Both the position numbers and the translations under genes were made by a program. A stretch of DNA of 9,245 bases from a bacterium (lineage in GTDB: Bacteria; Bacillota_I; Bacilli_A; RFN20; CAG-826): assembly GCA_019421105.1 (NCBI GenBank), contig JAHZFY010000044.1:1-9245 (forward strand). The letters are read 5' to 3'. The notes below the pieces were generated by a model. That model did not search any database. It saw only the letters and a program-made list of their open reading frames with translations, and was not told the origin of the DNA. Below are positions 1 through 6,007 of this stretch, one piece after another; position 1 is the first letter of the stretch, and every line of letters starts with the position of its first letter.

Positions 1-541
<541 letters not shown>

Positions 542-638
542 TTTGTATCTTAGTTCATAATTATTTTCTGGTTATTATTGGTAACGAATAATATTTAATT
601 CGTTACTGAATTGACGTTTGTTGTTTGTACATCTGTTT

Positions 639-653
639 AGTTTTCAAAGATCA
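639..653 (-). promoter_or_regulatory. rRNA boxA antitermination element
   Basis: The minus strand reads TGATCTTTGAAAACT, a close match to the TGNTCTTTGAAAAC boxA found in Bacillus-type rRNA leaders. In the known system NusB/NusE (S10) bind boxA in the nascent RNA and protect rRNA transcription from premature Rho-type termination. Its position about 100 nt before the 16S 5' end fits. Confidence 0.8.
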
Positions 654-657
654 GTTT

Positions 658-702
658 GCATGCATTTTTTAGTTATTTTTAACTGCGTTCTTCGCTGCAT
701 GC
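658..702 (-). other. Structured 5' end of the rRNA P2 transcript
   Basis: GCATGCA at 658-664 is the exact reverse complement of TGCATGC at 696-702. The outer stem encloses a small hairpin AGTTA-TTTT-TAACT (671-684) and a GCG/CGC mini-stem (685-687 with 693-695). The outer stem begins at or within one base of the predicted P2 start, so this transcript would begin with a base-paired 5' end. Whether this protects the RNA or helps rRNA processing is inference. Confidence 0.5.
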
Positions 703-708
703 TTGTAT

Positions 709-737
709 ATATTAGCACCGCTATTTTATACTGTCAA
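709..737 (-). promoter_or_regulatory. Proximal rRNA promoter P2
   Basis: On the minus strand a perfect -35 box TTGACA (732-737) is followed by a 17-bp spacer and a TAATAT -10 box (709-714). Transcription should start near 702-703, where a G is available. B. subtilis rRNA promoters start with G and respond to GTP level, so the same control is possible here but not shown. It is a textbook SigA-type promoter in the right place. Confidence 0.9.
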
Positions 738-741
738 CACC

Positions 742-775
742 TTTTTTTAATTTTTTTTAAAAATATTTTTTCATG
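742..775 (-). promoter_or_regulatory. UP-element-like A/T tract upstream of P2
   Basis: Directly upstream of the P2 -35 box the minus strand carries AAAAAATATTTTT followed by further A tracts, closely matching the known UP-element pattern (A-tract, T-tract, A-tract) contacted by the RNA polymerase alpha C-terminal domain. Such elements are typical of strong rRNA promoters. The whole intergenic region is AT-rich, which lowers the specificity of this call. Confidence 0.55.
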
Positions 776-803
776 ATTTATTTTGGGTGTTTATAGCTCC
801 TCA

Positions 804-825
804 ACATACGCAAGCGCGCGTACGT
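804..825 (-). other. GC-rich hairpin at the start of the P1 transcript
   Basis: ACATACGC (804-811) and GCGTACGT (818-825) can form an 8-bp stem with one G-U pair in the minus-strand RNA and a 6-nt loop. It starts about 3 nt after the predicted P1 start. It is the only GC-rich patch in an otherwise very AT-rich intergenic region, which suggests it is kept for its structure. It has no T-run after it, so it is not a terminator. Confidence 0.5.
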
Positions 826-833
826 AACTATTT

Positions 834-862
834 ATATTAAGTAAAAATACATTAAGTGTAAA
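834..862 (-). promoter_or_regulatory. Distal rRNA promoter P1
   Basis: A second promoter of the same architecture lies about 125 bp upstream of P2: TTTACA (857-862), a 17-bp spacer, and an identical TAATAT -10 box (834-839). The predicted start is near 828, again at a G. Tandem promoters before 16S are standard in B. subtilis-type rRNA operons. The -35 box begins only a few bases after the T-run of the preceding operon's terminator. Confidence 0.75.
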
Positions 863-867
863 TAGTA

Positions 868-896
868 AATAAAAAAAGACATCGATTGATGTCTTT
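868..896 (-). terminator. Intrinsic terminator after the pgk-tpiA-BI-1 operon
   Basis: AAAGACATC (875-883) and GATGTCTTT (888-896) form a perfect 9-bp stem with a 4-nt loop. Read on the minus strand the stem runs straight into a run of seven T residues. It lies about 25 bp past the stop codon of the membrane-protein gene and separates that operon from the rRNA promoters. Confidence 0.9.
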
Positions 897-919
897 AAAA
901 TTTTTTTATTTTTATTTTT

Positions 920-1699
920 TTAATTTCTATTGTTTGCAAATATTATCATCACAAAATATAAGACTCGTAAGAATAATGCGATGAAATCACAATACAATCT
1001 AAATGCACAATACAAGGTGACATTAGGAGTGTTTTCATAATATTGTGCAATTTGTTTAATGTTCCAAACGTCCCATATTGTTGAAAACATAATCGCGGCG
1101 AATATCGCAAATGTACTAACCCATAATAACATCGCTGATATTTCTGGGAAAATCCACCTCATTAAGAAATTCATTCCTATCATACAAGAGATTCCAAAAA
1201 ATAAGCCCATTGAAATCCAAAGTAAGATATTCATGTTTCCTTTGCTCAATAATCCAATCAATGTTAAAACGCCAAATACAAGCGCGGTTACACCAAAGCT
1301 AATAGCTAAAACTTCCATTGGGACTGCTAATACGATAAATCCAAATAAATATGCAATAAATATTGAATATAAAGCAAATGGAATCGCCACAGCTCTAGAT
1401 TTAGCTGATCCACTTTTTGTAAAATGGAAAGCTCCTGCTAAAATAGCACAAACAAATGTTCCAATTGAAGCGATGATTGCACCAGCATAAATAACATAGA
1501 CCAATGCTTCATTACTTGATGTAAAAGCCATCGCAAACAACCAAGCAAATAATACAGAAAATGCTCCAGTACCTAACACAGCGAAAAACATATAAGCAAA
1601 GATTTTTGTTAAGTTGATCGTTGCGCTAGAAAATCTGCTTTGTCCCACCACTTCAGGTTGGACTGGTTTGTCTTTTTTAAAAATAGATGGTCCGTTCAT
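920..1699 (-). CDS. Bax inhibitor-1 (BI-1/YccA/YetJ) family membrane protein
   Basis: A 259-residue protein with a ~25-residue polar N-terminus followed by about seven hydrophobic membrane segments (roughly 31-60, 66-92, 104-128, 130-151, 157-180, 186-207, 232-256). The central stretch ISFGVTALVFGVLTLIGL and the C-terminal LYCDFIALFLRVLYF are recognisable BI-1 family motifs. The two acidic residues known in the B. subtilis homologue YetJ to form a pH-sensing aspartate pair appear conserved as D210 (IWDVWNIKQIAQY) and D238 (LYCDF). YetJ acts as a pH-sensitive calcium leak channel in vitro; bacterial roles are otherwise poorly defined, so calcium transport here is inference. The start at 1699 is supported by a strong ribosome site AAGGAGG 8 nt upstream. 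The gene begins 37 bp after tpiA and is the last in the glycolytic operon, followed by a terminator. Confidence 0.82.
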   Translation of the reverse strand: MNGPSIFKKDKPVQPEVVGQSRFSSATINLTKIFAYMFFAVLGTGAFSVLFAWLFAMAFTSSNEALVYVIYAGAIIASIGTFVCAILAGAFHFTKSGSAKSRAVAIPFALYSIFIAYLFGFIVLAVPMEVLAISFGVTALVFGVLTLIGLLSKGNMNILLWISMGLFFGISCMIGMNFLMRWIFPEISAMLLWVSTFAIFAAIMFSTIWDVWNIKQIAQYYENTPNVTLYCAFRLYCDFIALFLRVLYFVMIIFANNRN

Positions 1700-1707
1700 A
1701 AATTAAA

Positions 1708-1723
1708 CCTCCTTAATTAAGGA
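1708..1723 (-). promoter_or_regulatory. Ribosome binding site of the BI-1 gene, embedded in a palindrome
   Basis: The minus strand has AAGGAGG at 1708-1714, 8 nt before the ATG, which fixes the start. It overlaps a perfect 14-bp palindrome TCCTTAATTAAGGA (1710-1723). As RNA this could fold into a 5-bp hairpin covering part of the ribosome site. The stem is short and probably weak, so a regulatory role is uncertain. Confidence 0.6.
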
Positions 1724-1736
1724 ATAATTGTATGCT

Positions 1737-2492
1737 TTATAAAATATTAGTCAACAATTTTTGATATGAATCGATTTTTAAAGATGCACCGCCAACTAAA
1801 GCACCATCGACATCATTGCAAGCAAGATATTCTTTGATGTTTTCTGGTTTGACGCTTCCACCATAAAGAATTCTAATATCATCGCTAACTTCGCCAAACA
1901 TATCTTTTAAAATATTGCGAATGAAAGCGCAGATGTCTTGGGCGATTTCTTTAGATGCATTTTTGCCTGTTCCAATTGACCAAACTGGTTCATAAGCAAC
2001 CACGATGTTTTTAACATCATCGCTTGTTAAATTTGTTAAACCTAAACGGATTTGTTCTTCGACAACTTTTTTTGTATTGTTAGCTTCAAATTCCGCTAAA
2101 GTTTCACCGACACAGTAAACTGGAACCATATCATTTTTAATTAAAGCACAAATTTTTTTATTGCACTTTTCGTTAGTTTCATTATCGTATGCTCTACGTT
2201 CAGAATGACCAATAATAACCCAATCGATACCTAATTCTTTTAACATTGGGATACTAACTTCACCAGTGAATGCACCAGATCCATTAAAATGGCAGTTTTG
2301 AGCAGCAACAATCATAGTATCAGCAGCGTTTTTTCTAACTTCTGCTAATCCTAAATATGTAGGAGCAACACCTAAATCGATATTATTTTCTTTAGCTAAT
2401 TTTGCTAAATCTTTAGATGCAAGAGCAAATTCTTTTGCTTCAGCAACTGTTTTATTCATTTTCCAGTTGCCTAATAATAATTTTCTTCTCAT
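1737..2492 (-). CDS. tpiA: Triosephosphate isomerase
   Basis: Interconverts dihydroxyacetone phosphate and glyceraldehyde-3-phosphate in the cytoplasm, feeding the gap and pgk steps. The 251-residue length is the family norm. All catalytic landmarks are present: N9 and K11 in GNWKMN, H96 in IIGHSERR, E168 in AYEPVWSIGTGK (the glutamate base followed by mobile loop 6), and the phosphate-binding GGS at 211-213 and GALVGGAS at 230-237. The start at 2492 gives the canonical MRRKLLLGNWKMN N-terminus. The ribosome site is modest (AGTAGGT) and lies partly at the end of pgk, whose stop is 12 bp upstream, so translation is probably coupled to pgk. The gene looks intact and highly expressed. Confidence 0.98.
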   Translation of the reverse strand: MRRKLLLGNWKMNKTVAEAKEFALASKDLAKLAKENNIDLGVAPTYLGLAEVRKNAADTMIVAAQNCHFNGSGAFTGEVSIPMLKELGIDWVIIGHSERRAYDNETNEKCNKKICALIKNDMVPVYCVGETLAEFEANNTKKVVEEQIRLGLTNLTSDDVKNIVVAYEPVWSIGTGKNASKEIAQDICAFIRNILKDMFGEVSDDIRILYGGSVKPENIKEYLACNDVDGALVGGASLKIDSYQKLLTNIL

Positions 2493-2504
2493 GATTTTAC
2501 CTAC

Positions 2505-3719
2505 TTATTTTAAGACATCAATGCCTGGAAGATGTCCATCATTTTCAATCATTTCTAAGGAAGCACCGCCACCTGTAGAAACGTGTGAGAATTTATCTTT
2601 ATAACCAAATTGTTTAACAGCAGCAGCGCTATCTCCACCACCACAAACAGTAAAGGCATCTTTTAATGAAGCGATTGCTTCACAAACAGCAACTGTTCCA
2701 TCAACGAATGGTTCTTTTTCAAAAACGCCCATTGGACCATTCCAGAAAATCATTTTTGCTTTTTTAATTTCGGAAGTGAATAATTCAATGGTTTTTGGAC
2801 CGATATCCATACCTTCGCGGCCATCTGGAATATTTCCATCAGCAGTCACACCGATTTCTGTCCAATTTTCAAATGCATCAGCATATTTGCTATCGACTGG
2901 TAAAACGATTCTACCATTTGCTTCTTTTAAACATTTACGAGCGTAATCTAATTGATCATCTTCAACTGGAGAGACACCAACGTTTTTACCCATTGCTTTT
3001 GCAAAAGTATAAGCCATTGCACCACCGATTAAAATTTTGTCGCATTTTTTCAATAAAGATTCGATAACTTTGATTTTGTCAGAAACTTTAAAGCCACCTA
3101 AAATTGCAACATATGGTCTATCATTTTCTTTAACTTCGACGCAACGTGTCAAATTAGAAACTTCTTTTTCGACCAAATAACCAACTGCAACAGGTTTGCC
3201 TTCTGCTTTTAAAATAGAAGGAATGCCGTATGTGGAAGCATGAGCACGGTGAGCGCTACCAAAAGCATCCATGACATATCCATCTGCTAATTCAGCCCAA
3301 ATTTTTGATAATTCAGGATCATTTTTTTCTTCACCTTTTTCATATCTAGTATTTTGAACCAATAAAACATCGCCATCTTTTAAACCTTTGACCATGTTTG
3401 TTAAAGTTTCACCACGTGTTTCTGGGCAGAAAGCAACTGGTTGGCCTAATAATTCAGCTAAAGCAGGAGCTGCGATTGCTAAATTGTTTTTCTTTTTTTG
3501 TGCTTCGACAACTTCTGGAGCTTCTTTGTGTTTAACTTTGCCTAAGTGAGAAAGCAAAACAACTCTTGCACCTTTAGAAATAAATTCTTTGATAGTTGGT
3601 AAAGCAGCAACGATTCTCTTGTTATCGCGAATGACGCCATCTTTTTGAGGAACGTTGAAGTCAACGCGAACGATAATGACTTTGCCATTAATATTATTTA
3701 ATTGATTAACTGTTAACAT
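2505..3719 (-). CDS. pgk: Phosphoglycerate kinase
   Basis: Transfers phosphate from 1,3-bisphosphoglycerate to ADP, the first ATP-yielding step of glycolysis. The protein has 404 residues, slightly longer than the usual ~395, with a lysine-rich insertion near 62-80. Motifs in order: VDFNVP (19-24) and SHLGK (57-61) in the 3-phosphoglycerate domain, NTRYEKGEE (123-131), DAFGSAHRAHAS (151-162), ILGGFKVSDK (206-215), then in the nucleotide domain WNGPMGVFE (326-334) and GGGDSAAAV (360-368), and the hinge-side STGGGASLE. The start at 3719 is supported by AGGAG just upstream. It sits about 20 bp after a hairpin terminator that follows gap, with no clear promoter between, so expression probably depends on readthrough of that hairpin or an unseen promoter within gap. 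Confidence 0.98.
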   Translation of the reverse strand: MLTVNQLNNINGKVIIVRVDFNVPQKDGVIRDNKRIVAALPTIKEFISKGARVVLLSHLGKVKHKEAPEVVEAQKKKNNLAIAAPALAELLGQPVAFCPETRGETLTNMVKGLKDGDVLLVQNTRYEKGEEKNDPELSKIWAELADGYVMDAFGSAHRAHASTYGIPSILKAEGKPVAVGYLVEKEVSNLTRCVEVKENDRPYVAILGGFKVSDKIKVIESLLKKCDKILIGGAMAYTFAKAMGKNVGVSPVEDDQLDYARKCLKEANGRIVLPVDSKYADAFENWTEIGVTADGNIPDGREGMDIGPKTIELFTSEIKKAKMIFWNGPMGVFEKEPFVDGTVAVCEAIASLKDAFTVCGGGDSAAAVKQFGYKDKFSHVSTGGGASLEMIENDGHLPGIDVLK

Positions 3720-3736
3720 GTTTTTCTCCTATTTAG

Positions 3737-3765
3737 ATAAAAAGTGCCCAAAAGAATGGGCACTT
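3737..3765 (-). terminator. Hairpin terminator or attenuator between gap and pgk
   Basis: AAGTGCCCA (3742-3750) and TGGGCACTT (3757-3765) form a perfect 9-bp stem with a 6-nt loop, followed on the minus strand by five T residues. It lies about 30 bp after the gap stop codon, and the pgk ribosome site begins only a few bases past the T-run. The short T-run and lack of an obvious pgk promoter suggest partial termination or a 3'-end stabiliser for the gap transcript. Confidence 0.8.
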
Positions 3766-3795
3766 AAAAGTTAAAATTTAGTAAGTAATTAAAAC

Positions 3796-4761
3796 TTATT
3801 TAATACCCAAAACTTTACCCATTTCGCCAGCTAAGCGGACAAATTGGCAAGTATAAGAATATTCGTTGTCATACCAAGAGACGACTTTGACTAATTGTGT
3901 GCCGTCTGGAGTTGTAAATACTGTTGTTTGTGTTGCATCGAAAATTGAACCAGCTGTAGCACCGATGATGTCGCTTGAAACGATTTCATCTTCTGTGTAA
4001 GCTAATACATCTTTTAAGCAACCTTCGCTTGCTTTTTTCATTGCAGCATTGATTTCTTCAACAGTGACTTCTTTTTCTAAAACTAATGATAAATCAACTA
4101 AAGAACCATCGACAACTGGAACTCTAACTGCTCCACCTCTCATTTTTCCTTCTAATTCTGGAATGACTAAATTGATAGCTTTAGCAGCACCAGTAGTTGT
4201 AGGAACGATATTAGCAGCAGCAGCACGTCCACGACGTAAGTTACCTTTAGCTAAGTCAAGAGTTGTTTGGTCATTTGTGTAAGCGTGGACTGTTGTCATA
4301 TAACCACCACGGACACCAAAGTTATCAACTAAAACTCTCATGACTGGAGCTAAACAGTTAGTTGTACAAGAAGCACCAGAAATAACTGTCATTTCTTTTG
4401 TTAATTTATCGCTATTGACACCATAGACAAATGTTGGAGTTTCTTTATCAGATGGTGCGGAAATAATGACGCCTTTTGCACCATTTTCTAAATGGACAGC
4501 AGCATCAGATTTACCTTTGAAACGACCTGTGCATTCTAATACGATATCAACACCATAGTCTTTCCAATTTAATTCTTTTGGATCTTTTTTGCCTAAGACT
4601 GGAATAATACGTCCAGCAAAGACGATGGCATTCTTTTCAGCATCATAAGAGATTTAATCTTTGTGCCAGCCCTTATGAGCGGTATCGTATTCTTCTGCAC
4701 GACGGAATGCTAAACGACCAATACGTCCGAAACCATTAATTGCTAGTTTAATTTTTGACAT
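3796..4761 (-). pseudogene. gap: Glyceraldehyde-3-phosphate dehydrogenase, broken reading frame
   Basis: The gene would oxidise glyceraldehyde-3-phosphate with NAD and phosphate. It starts at 4761 with the canonical MSKIKLAINGFGRIGRLAFR nucleotide-binding N-terminus and an excellent ribosome site. Two lesions follow. First, AFRR is followed almost at once by EEYDTAHKGW; compared with typical GapA about 23 residues are missing, including the VVAINDLTD strand whose aspartate holds the NAD adenosine ribose. Second, a TAA at 4655-4657 interrupts the frame after GWHKD (a GAA codon changed by one base would fit). The remainder stays in frame and looks intact: SCTTN with the catalytic cysteine (codon 132 here, near 150 normally), VHAYTNDQ, the RGRAAAANIVPTTTGAAKA block and WYDNEYSYT. 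An ATG at 4392 could begin the catalytic half but has no good ribosome site. Either a real pseudogene with a functional copy elsewhere, or sequence/assembly error. Confidence 0.88.
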
Positions 4762-4769
4762 TAAAATGT

Positions 4770-4777
4770 CCTCCTTT
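4770..4777 (-). promoter_or_regulatory. Strong ribosome binding site of gap
   Basis: The minus strand reads AAAGGAGG, 8 nt before the ATG at 4761. It is among the best ribosome sites in the window, consistent with a highly expressed glycolytic gene, and it fixes the gap start upstream of the broken segment. Confidence 0.85.
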
Positions 4778-4792
4778 ATTCACTGCGATATT

Positions 4793-4822
4793 AGTATAAA
4801 CTATTATAATAGTTATTTTCAA
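4793..4822 (-). promoter_or_regulatory. Promoter of gap
   Basis: On the minus strand TTGAAA (4817-4822) and TATACT (4793-4798) are separated by 18 bp. The start would be near 4786, leaving a short leader of about 25 nt before the gap ATG. The 75-bp gap between the xre stop and gap is the only clear intergenic space between the two gene groups, which supports a promoter here. No convincing terminator for the upstream operon is present, so readthrough from xre into gap is also possible. Confidence 0.72.
4799..4814. promoter_or_regulatory. Candidate operator: 16-bp perfect palindrome in the gap promoter
   Basis: AACTATTATAATAGTT is a perfect 16-bp inverted repeat. It fills nearly the entire spacer between the -35 and -10 boxes of the gap promoter, where a bound dimer would block RNA polymerase. 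Palindromes made only of A/T-rich sequence arise fairly easily in AT-rich DNA, but full symmetry over 16 bp at this exact position is notable. The binding protein is unknown; the Xre protein encoded just upstream is one candidate. Confidence 0.55.
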
Positions 4823-4836
4823 GATATAAGGCAAAA

Positions 4837-5058
4837 TTAATCATTAAATAGATCTTTTAATTTCACTTCTAATGCATCAGCGATTTTTTTTAATATAACT
4901 AAAGTTGGATTTCTTTTTCCTCTTTCGACATCGCCTAGATAATTCTTATTTAATTCCGCTCTAAAAGAAAGCTCTTCTATGCTCCATTTTTTTCTTTGCC
5001 TAATCTTTCTTATTTTTTTGCCGACTGCTTCTTTGATATTAAATTCATTACTTGACAT
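4837..5058 (-). CDS. Small Xre/Cro-type helix-turn-helix regulator
   Basis: A 73-residue protein that is nearly all one HTH_3 domain (about residues 11-68): GKKIRKIRQRKKWSIEEL is helix 1 to the start of helix 2, and SFRAELNKNYLGDVERGKRN carries the turn and recognition helix, followed by PTLVILKKIADALEVKLKDLF. The NYLGDVERGKRNPT signature resembles both orphan chromosomal Xre regulators and the small controller (C) proteins of restriction-modification systems. No methylase or nuclease gene is in the window, so a C-protein role is not supported. It has no sensor domain, so it probably acts as a dimeric repressor or activator. Its start overlaps the end of whiA by 11 nt, so it is the last gene of the lgt-whiA operon and is probably translated by coupling. 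A GAGGA motif lies rather far upstream (about 14 nt). Confidence 0.85.
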   Translation of the reverse strand: MSSNEFNIKEAVGKKIRKIRQRKKWSIEELSFRAELNKNYLGDVERGKRNPTLVILKKIADALEVKLKDLFND

Positions 5059-6004
5059 ATTTTAAAGCCATTTCCTCAATTTTTTTAAATAGATGAGCAA
5101 CGTTAGATTTACTGACAACCAAATTCAATGATTGGCTCATCAAATTAGCGAGTTCTGCTAAAGAAGCAGATTCATTATTTTTCCTTAAAGTACAAAGAAT
5201 CTTTATTTTTTTATTAACGATATTATCGATGCCTAAATTTTTATCGATGACATTGATCCATTCCATTTGTTTTTTTGCAACATTGACAGTCTTTGTCATA
5301 TTAGCGGTATCAAGATTAGTTAATCTATTTGCGTTATTAACAAAATCTCTATCGATCCTAATATTTTCAAATTCAATACAAGCATTAATCGCCCCACACA
5401 TAATTAAAAAATCACCGATTTTATCGCTTCTTTTTAAATAGACGACATACTGCTGTCTTCTTTTAATAATCTTTGGTTCAAAAACCGTATTTTTATACTT
5501 TAAAAATAGTTTTAATATACGATTAGCAAAATCTTCATCGTGACACGCTATTTCTAAATGATATTTAGCGTTAACTGGAGAATTAATTGATCCGCTTGCA
5601 AGAAAAGCGCCAGAAATATAACCAGCGATCGTATCGTCATTATAAACGATGTTTTTGGAAATTTTATTTTCAATAAATGATAATTCTAAATCTTCAAAAA
5701 TATCATCAACTTTTTTCTCAATTACAGTTTTATAAGAAGTTGTTTTATTTAATTTTTTATTTTTGACATATATAAAATGAATTGTAGGATTATATATTTT
5801 TTTTATTAATTGATATATGTGCTTTGCTACTTTTGCATTTTCAGTTTGAAGAGTCAATGATGTTTTGCTAGATTCGATGCTCAAATACCCATTCATTCTA
5901 ATATAAGCAGCTAGCAAAGCTTTGTTTCTTTGCATAGAAAAAGTATCGTTTAAACAAATTTCTTCTTTGACTAATTGAGAAAAGGAGGAATTGATTTTAT
6001 CCAT
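5048..6004 (-). CDS. whiA: WhiA family DNA-binding protein
   Basis: WhiA is a conserved Gram-positive DNA-binding protein: a sporulation regulator in Streptomyces, and linked to cell division, chromosome segregation and metabolism in B. subtilis. The 318-residue length matches the family. Seen are an N-terminal WhiA domain (FSQLVKEEI), the degenerate LAGLIDADG homing-endonuclease-like fold with GAFLASGSINSP (132-143) and YLKRSDKIGDFL, the conserved block RDFVNNANRLTNLDTANMTKT, and a C-terminal HTH (about 272-316, SLAELANLMSQ to SKSNVAHLFKKIEEMA). It starts 3 bp after rapZ with no good ribosome site, so translation is probably coupled to rapZ. In B. subtilis it sits in yvcI-rapZ(yvcJ)-yvcK-whiA(yvcL)-crh; here yvcK and crh are absent from the expected positions. 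Confidence 0.95.
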   Translation of the reverse strand: MDKINSSFSQLVKEEICLNDTFSMQRNKALLAAYIRMNGYLSIESSKTSLTLQTENAKVAKHIYQLIKKIYNPTIHFIYVKNKKLNKTTSYKTVIEKKVDDIFEDLELSFIENKISKNIVYNDDTIAGYISGAFLASGSINSPVNAKYHLEIACHDEDFANRILKLFLKYKNTVFEPKIIKRRQQYVVYLKRSDKIGDFLIMCGAINACIEFENIRIDRDFVNNANRLTNLDTANMTKTVNVAKKQMEWINVIDKNLGIDNIVNKKIKILCTLRKNNESASLAELANLMSQSLNLVVSKSNVAHLFKKIEEMALKYVK

Positions 6005-6007
6005 ACG

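Larger units (their letters stand above)
542..702 (-). other. 16S rRNA leader (5' external transcribed spacer)
   Basis: About 160 nt separate the predicted start of the proximal rRNA promoter transcript from the mature 16S 5' end. No coding sequence is visible. Seen in it are a 5'-terminal hairpin region (658-702), a boxA antitermination motif (639-653), and a 9-bp hairpin (581-589 with 598-606, GTAACGAA paired with TTCGTTAC plus one T-A pair) that could take part in processing. This arrangement is normal for rRNA leaders of low-GC Gram-positive bacteria. Confidence 0.75.

Noticed and set aside
757..774. Five-codon frame MKKYF on the minus strand between the rRNA promoters, loosely preceded by GAGGAG
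   Set aside because: The GAGGAG is about 20 nt away, the frame lies inside the A/T-rich UP-like tract, and nothing suggests translation in an rRNA leader.
1059..1490. 143-codon plus-strand open frame opposite the BI-1 gene
   Set aside because: It has no recognisable domain or ribosome site and lies antisense to a clear gene; the same holds for the plus-strand frames opposite pgk, gap, whiA, rapZ and lgt.
3796..4392. Independent short gene starting at the ATG at 4392 (catalytic half of GAPDH)
   Set aside because: The reading frame continues upstream as recognisable GAPDH to 4761, the ATG has no ribosome site, and the piece lacks the NAD domain; it is the rear part of the broken gap gene.
4799..4814. 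Palindrome as a terminator for the lgt-xre operon
   Set aside because: The stem is almost purely A/T, has no loop to speak of and no T-run after it; its position between -35 and -10 boxes fits an operator better.
4837..5058. Restriction-modification controller protein with a nearby R-M system
   Set aside because: The HTH resembles C proteins, but no methylase or nuclease is in the window and the gene is tucked into the whiA operon.
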